From a bacterium (lineage in GTDB: Bacteria; Patescibacteriota; Minisyncoccia; Minisyncoccales; UBA10102), in NCBI GenBank assembly GCA_030698465.1, contig JAUYJZ010000067.1:1-7143 (forward strand): DNA of 7,143 bases, given 5' to 3'. Shown here one piece after another: positions 5,446 through 7,143 of this stretch. The first letter of the stretch is position 1; each line of letters starts with the position of its first letter. A model generated the notes under the pieces. That model did not search any database, was not told the origin of the DNA, and was given only the letters and a program-made list of their open reading frames with translations. A program made the translations under genes and the position numbers.

Positions 5446-5475
5446 CTTATACCACACCCAGCTCCAGTTCGTCAA
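5446..5475 (-). promoter_or_regulatory. Predicted promoter of the 146-aa gene, overlapping a terminator tail
   Basis: TTGACG (5475-5470) and TATAAG (5451-5446) are spaced by 18 nt. The first T residues of the -35 are the last T residues of the preceding terminator's TTTTT tract, so termination and initiation signals share bases. Transcription would start near 5439, giving a leader of about 23 nt carrying the strong SD. Confidence 0.6.
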
Positions 5476-5509
5476 AAAGAAAACAGGATGCTCGTGCATC
5501 CTGTTTTCT
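5474..5509 (-). terminator. Strong terminator of the ATP-cone gene
   Basis: A 14-bp perfect stem (5478-5491 with 5496-5509; arms AGAAAACAGGATGC and GCATCCTGTTTTCT) with tetraloop TCGT begins 19 nt after the ATP-cone stop. It is followed on the minus strand by TTTTT (5478-5474, overlapping the stem base). Confidence 0.9.
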
Positions 5510-5528
5510 AAAGACAAAGCTTTTGGCT

Positions 5529-5807
5529 TTAGGCGCTTTTGTTCTGGATATGCTTGCGCCAGGCTTCGGCTACCATAGAGTCTGCCGTCTCCAATCCGGC
5601 AAGAACGGCGTCTGCAATCTCTGAGGTTGCAACCTCTTCCTTTGCAGATGCTACCTCCAGCACAGAAGGCAAAACCTTACTTACCACTTCATCGGTCTTT
5701 TCTGGAGCAAGACCTGCATCCTGGCAAGCTGCCTCAATAGACTTTCTGATTTTCCCTTCGTCAAAGGGCTGCTTTGACCCGTCTCGCTTGATGACTTCTG
5801 TCGCCAT
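5529..5807 (-). CDS. Free-standing ATP-cone domain protein
   Basis: A 92-aa protein made of one ATP-cone, the nucleotide-binding allosteric domain found at the N-terminus of ribonucleotide reductase large subunits and in the regulator NrdR. Signature residues are VIKRDGSKQPFDEGKIRKSI (5-24), with the KRDG turn and the FDxxKI nucleotide-contact segment, followed by EAACQDAGL and helices ending ADSMVAEAWRKHI. There is no reductase domain and no zinc ribbon as in NrdR, so it is neither enzyme nor a classical NrdR. Its role is unknown; an ATP/dATP-sensing partner protein is an inference. The frame ends cleanly with a terminator nearby, so it does not look like a decayed nrdA fragment. No nrd gene is in the window. 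Only a weak AAAGAA precedes the ATG, but the promoter is near consensus. Confidence 0.87.
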   Translation of the reverse strand: MATEVIKRDGSKQPFDEGKIRKSIEAACQDAGLAPEKTDEVVSKVLPSVLEVASAKEEVATSEIADAVLAGLETADSMVAEAWRKHIQNKSA

Positions 5808-5832
5808 ATTGTTCTTTGCTTGTTAACTTTAT

Positions 5833-5858
5833 AAAAACAAGAGGGACCTTTCCTCTTG
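5833..5858 (-). other. Hairpin with T-run at the predicted 5' end of the ATP-cone transcript
   Basis: CAAGAGG and CCTCTTG (5858-5852 and 5844-5838, minus strand) form a 7-bp stem with a 7-nt loop, followed directly by TTTTTAT. In shape it is an intrinsic terminator, but it lies at the predicted transcription start of the ATP-cone gene and about 25 nt before its ATG. It could be a 5' stabilising hairpin, an attenuator-like element, or the terminator of an earlier upstream transcript. Confidence 0.55.
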
Positions 5859-5862
5859 GTTT

Positions 5863-5891
5863 ATTATCGCTCATAGAGACACCCTTGTCAA
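5863..5891 (-). promoter_or_regulatory. Near-consensus promoter of the ATP-cone gene
   Basis: Perfect -35 TTGACA (5891-5886), 17-nt spacer and -10 GATAAT (5868-5863, 5 of 6 matches). It is the best promoter in the window. The -35 ends 5 bp from the proposed IS left end, so the IS insertion left it intact. Confidence 0.78.
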
Positions 5892-5896
5892 TCCAA

Positions 5897-5925
5897 TGTG
5901 CTGGTCCATGACATATGATACACCC
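5897..5925 (+). repeat. Left terminal inverted repeat of the IS
   Basis: Aligned to the reverse complement of 6983-7012 with one gap, about 22 of 30 positions match: TGT at the tip, then GGT, CA, and a 15-nt inner block (5911-5925) with 14 matches ending TGATACACCC. Confidence 0.75.
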
Positions 5926-5959
5926 AGAACCTTGAAAAGAGATGAAAGGAAGATACAGT

Positions 5960-6000
5960 GGGAGCCGTATGACAATATACGGTTCAGTGCTCCCGGGAGC
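5960..6000 (+). other. Complex hairpin over the transposase translation start
   Basis: GGGAGC (5960-5965) pairs with GCTCCC (5989-5994), and CGTAT (5966-5970) pairs with ATACG (5977-5981), leaving a 6-nt loop and a one-sided bulge. GCTCCC can instead pair with GGGAGC at 5995-6000, as GCTCCCGGGAGC is a perfect 12-nt palindrome. The structure buries both the SD-like GGGAG and the ATG at 5969. GAGCCGTATG and TACGGTTC also resemble the base of group II intron domain V. Confidence 0.6.
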
Positions 6001-6982
6001 TCGCTCCATCGCTCTCGGGGCATGGAGAACAGAACGCCTGACGGAGCAGGCAAAGCAAAGGATAAGGGTCTTTGACTGGTGGAGGGCTCACGGGAAGAAC
6101 AGCTCACTTGCCGCACGACACTTTGGCCTGGGGAGGATGACCCTCTACCGGTGGCTGCAAAGATTCCAGAAACAGGGAATCACAGGGTTTAATGAGTATT
6201 CAAGAAGGCCAAGGAACCTTAGGGGGGCCACTACTCCATGGGATGTAACTAAAAGAACGGTGGAGTTGAGACTGCAATATCCTGCCTGGTCAAAGCACAA
6301 GATTAGATCCTTGCTCCAAAGAGAAGGTATGATGACTTCCGTGAGTACGGTAGGAAGGATACTCAAAAGAAAAGGATTGATTGATAAGAAGAAGTCTCAA
6401 AAGCGCAGGAGAGCTGCGCTTCATCCCAGGGCCAGGTTTCCTCGAGGATTAAGGGTATGTGAGGCAGGAGACATGATCCAGATAGACACCAAGTACATCA
6501 TGCTGCCAGGAGGCAAGAAGTACTACCAGTTCACTGCAATTGATGTACTAAGCAAACAAAGAGTATTGAGGGTGTACCCCTCGCAGTCTTCCAGAAATGG
6601 AGTCCTGTTTCTCGGAGAATGCCTTGCCTCCTTTCCCTTTCTAGTCAAAGCAATACAGACAGACAATGGAGCTCCTTTCTTGAAAGAGTTTGAGAAGAGA
6701 TGCCAAGAGCTAGGTCTGCCCCACTACTTCACATATCCAAGGTCTCCAAAGCAGAACTCATACGTTGAGATCTCCCATGGAGCAGACGAGAGGGAGTTCT
6801 ACCAGCAAGGGAATACCTACCTTTTCCTCGAAACCATGCGAGCCAAGCTTAAGGAGTGGGAGGTAACCTGGAACACGGTGAGGCCTCATGCCTCTCTCAA
6901 TTACCTCACTCCTCAAGAGTACCTAGAGAAGCTCAAACAAGGTCGATTACCTACCAGAGATACCATCGTATTGCAGGCCTAG
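5969..6982 (+). CDS. IS481-family DDE transposase
   Basis: From the ATG at 5969 the protein has 337 residues. A helix-turn-helix lies at about residues 35-65 (WWRAHGKNSSLAARHFGLGR then MTLYRWLQRF), and a second DNA-binding helical part at about 92-145. The RNase H-like catalytic core follows, with D173 (IQIDTKY), D232 (AIQTDNGAPF) and E267 (NSYVEISH): the last two are 35 residues apart, the DD35E spacing of the family. The phrase VRPHASLNYLTPQEYL near the end is also typical. The usual NGKVERSH phrase reads NSYVEISH, so E is kept but neighbouring basic residues are lost; activity is uncertain. Start choice: GGGAG lies 4 nt before 5969; an ATG at 5942 and a GTG at 5987 are alternatives, and homologous proteins probably begin near residue 23 (RLTEQAKQR). 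The frame is intact. Confidence 0.9.
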   Translation: MTIYGSVLPGARSIALGAWRTERLTEQAKQRIRVFDWWRAHGKNSSLAARHFGLGRMTLYRWLQRFQKQGITGFNEYSRRPRNLRGATTPWDVTKRTVELRLQYPAWSKHKIRSLLQREGMMTSVSTVGRILKRKGLIDKKKSQKRRRAALHPRARFPRGLRVCEAGDMIQIDTKYIMLPGGKKYYQFTAIDVLSKQRVLRVYPSQSSRNGVLFLGECLASFPFLVKAIQTDNGAPFLKEFEKRCQELGLPHYFTYPRSPKQNSYVEISHGADEREFYQQGNTYLFLETMRAKLKEWEVTWNTVRPHASLNYLTPQEYLEKLKQGRLPTRDTIVLQA

Positions 6983-7012
6983 GGGTGTATCACATGTATC
7001 TGAACCTAGACA
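6983..7012 (-). repeat. Right terminal inverted repeat of the IS
   Basis: Starts directly after the transposase stop codon. The inner block GGGTGTATCACATGT (6983-6997) is the reverse complement of 5911-5925 with one mismatch, and the outer end is ACA, complementary to the left tip TGT. Confidence 0.75.
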
Positions 7013-7014
7013 AC

Positions 7015-7050
7015 AAAAGCCCCCTCTGATTATTCCCAATCATTGGGGGC
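7015..7050 (-). terminator. Terminator of the gene entering from the right edge
   Basis: An outer stem GCCCCC/GGGGGC (7019-7024 with 7045-7050), a 2-by-2 mismatch, and an inner stem TGATT/AATCA (7027-7031 with 7038-7042) with a 6-nt loop are followed on the minus strand by TTTTGTTG. It starts 6 nt after the stop codon. The tail runs into the right end of the IS. Confidence 0.85.
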
Positions 7051-7056
7051 ATAAGG

Positions 7057-7143
7057 TTACCCTCTTACGGCTTCCAGAAGGTCTGCTATGGGAGCGGGTT
7101 TGAGAAGATTGATGTCTCCCCAGTCCTGCTCTTCTGCAGAGCA
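7057..7143 (-). CDS. C-terminal 28 residues of an unidentified protein (partial)
   Basis: On the minus strand one frame is open from the right edge to TAA at 7059-7057 and reads CSAEEQDWGDINLLKPAPIA then DLLEAVRG. A good terminator starts 6 nt later, which singles this frame out from the other two. The fragment is amphipathic and acidic and is too short for a family assignment. The gene continues beyond the window, upstream of the ATP-cone gene in transcription order, but the terminator and the IS separate the two. Confidence 0.65.
   Translation of the reverse strand, partial: CSAEEQDWGDINLLKPAPIADLLEAVRG

Larger units (their letters stand above)
5897..7012 (+). mobile_element. IS481-like insertion sequence, about 1.1 kb
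   Basis: One DDE transposase gene sits between imperfect terminal inverted repeats. The outermost bases of both ends are TGT, as expected for this family, and total length of 1116 bp is within its usual range. No clear target-site duplication survives: four flanking bases are CCAA on the left and ACAA on the right, 3 of 4 matching, which may be an aged duplication or chance. If the less conserved outer part of the repeats is not counted, the element would be 5911-6997. It lies between two minus-strand genes and transcribes its transposase on the plus strand, against them. Confidence 0.78.

Noticed and set aside
5761..5874. 37-codon minus-strand frame beginning MSDNKPRGKV, overlapping the ATP-cone start
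   Set aside because: Its ATG lies between the -35 and -10 of the ATP-cone promoter, so that promoter cannot express it, and its second half is an out-of-frame shadow of the ATP-cone gene.
6981..7009. CTAG at both 6979-6982 and 7006-7009 as an IS481-type target duplication
   Set aside because: Both copies are on the right side of the element, and no CTAG occurs at the left end.
1..7143. CRISPR array, tRNA or rRNA gene, phage genes, toxin-antitoxin pair
   Set aside because: No regularly spaced repeats, no tRNA-like cloverleaf with TTCGA arm, no rRNA-conserved stretches and no recognisable phage or toxin protein were seen.

Overview
This is a bacterial window with compact, mostly minus-strand gene organisation. 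The gene set suggests a member of the Candidate Phyla Radiation (Patescibacteria, Parcubacteria-like): very small proteins, short gaps, a free-standing EF-Tu domain-2 barrel, a DUF167 protein, a lone ATP-cone, a shortened RarA, and several starts with no clear Shine-Dalgarno. The assignment is an inference from gene style; no rRNA or other marker gene is present. A Pro/Thr-linker lipoprotein of this kind is also common in Chloroflexota.

Layout. 1-1047 (minus): N-terminal 349 residues of an APC-superfamily amino-acid permease that runs off the left edge. 1048-1204: divergent intergenic region with a promoter on each strand and a 24-nt repeated element between them. 1205-2401 (plus): a lipoprotein with a Cys lipobox, about 120 residues of Pro/Thr/Ser tether and a beta-rich outer part, closed by a strong terminator. 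2472-4912 (minus): a run reading rarA, a 78-aa helical protein, an EF-Tu domain-2-like protein, a possible 23-codon ORF, DUF167 and a cupin, closed by a weak hairpin with a T-run that faces the lipoprotein terminator. 4926-5475 (minus): an unrecognised 146-aa protein with its own promoter and strong SD, bounded by hairpins on both sides. 5474-5891 (minus): a lone ATP-cone protein with a near-consensus promoter, a hairpin at the predicted transcript 5' end, and its own terminator. 5897-7012: an IS481-like element of about 1.1 kb with 29/30-nt imperfect terminal inverted repeats and one DDE transposase. 7015-7143 (minus): the last 28 codons of a gene entering from the right, with its terminator.

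How it fits together. The minus-strand run combines replication-fork maintenance (RarA) with small accessory proteins, and no metabolic pathway is apparent. The genes are punctuated by compact promoter and terminator pairs; one promoter -35 overlaps the preceding terminator T-tract. The IS sits almost exactly in the few bases between the terminator of the right-hand gene and the -35 of the ATP-cone gene, so it seems to have disrupted neither. There is no CRISPR array, tRNA or rRNA, and no defence island or biosynthetic cluster. The most unusual signals are the threefold 24-nt intergenic element, the tiny ORF filling the gap before DUF167, the predicted leaderless starts, and a hairpin over the transposase start that resembles group II intron domain V.
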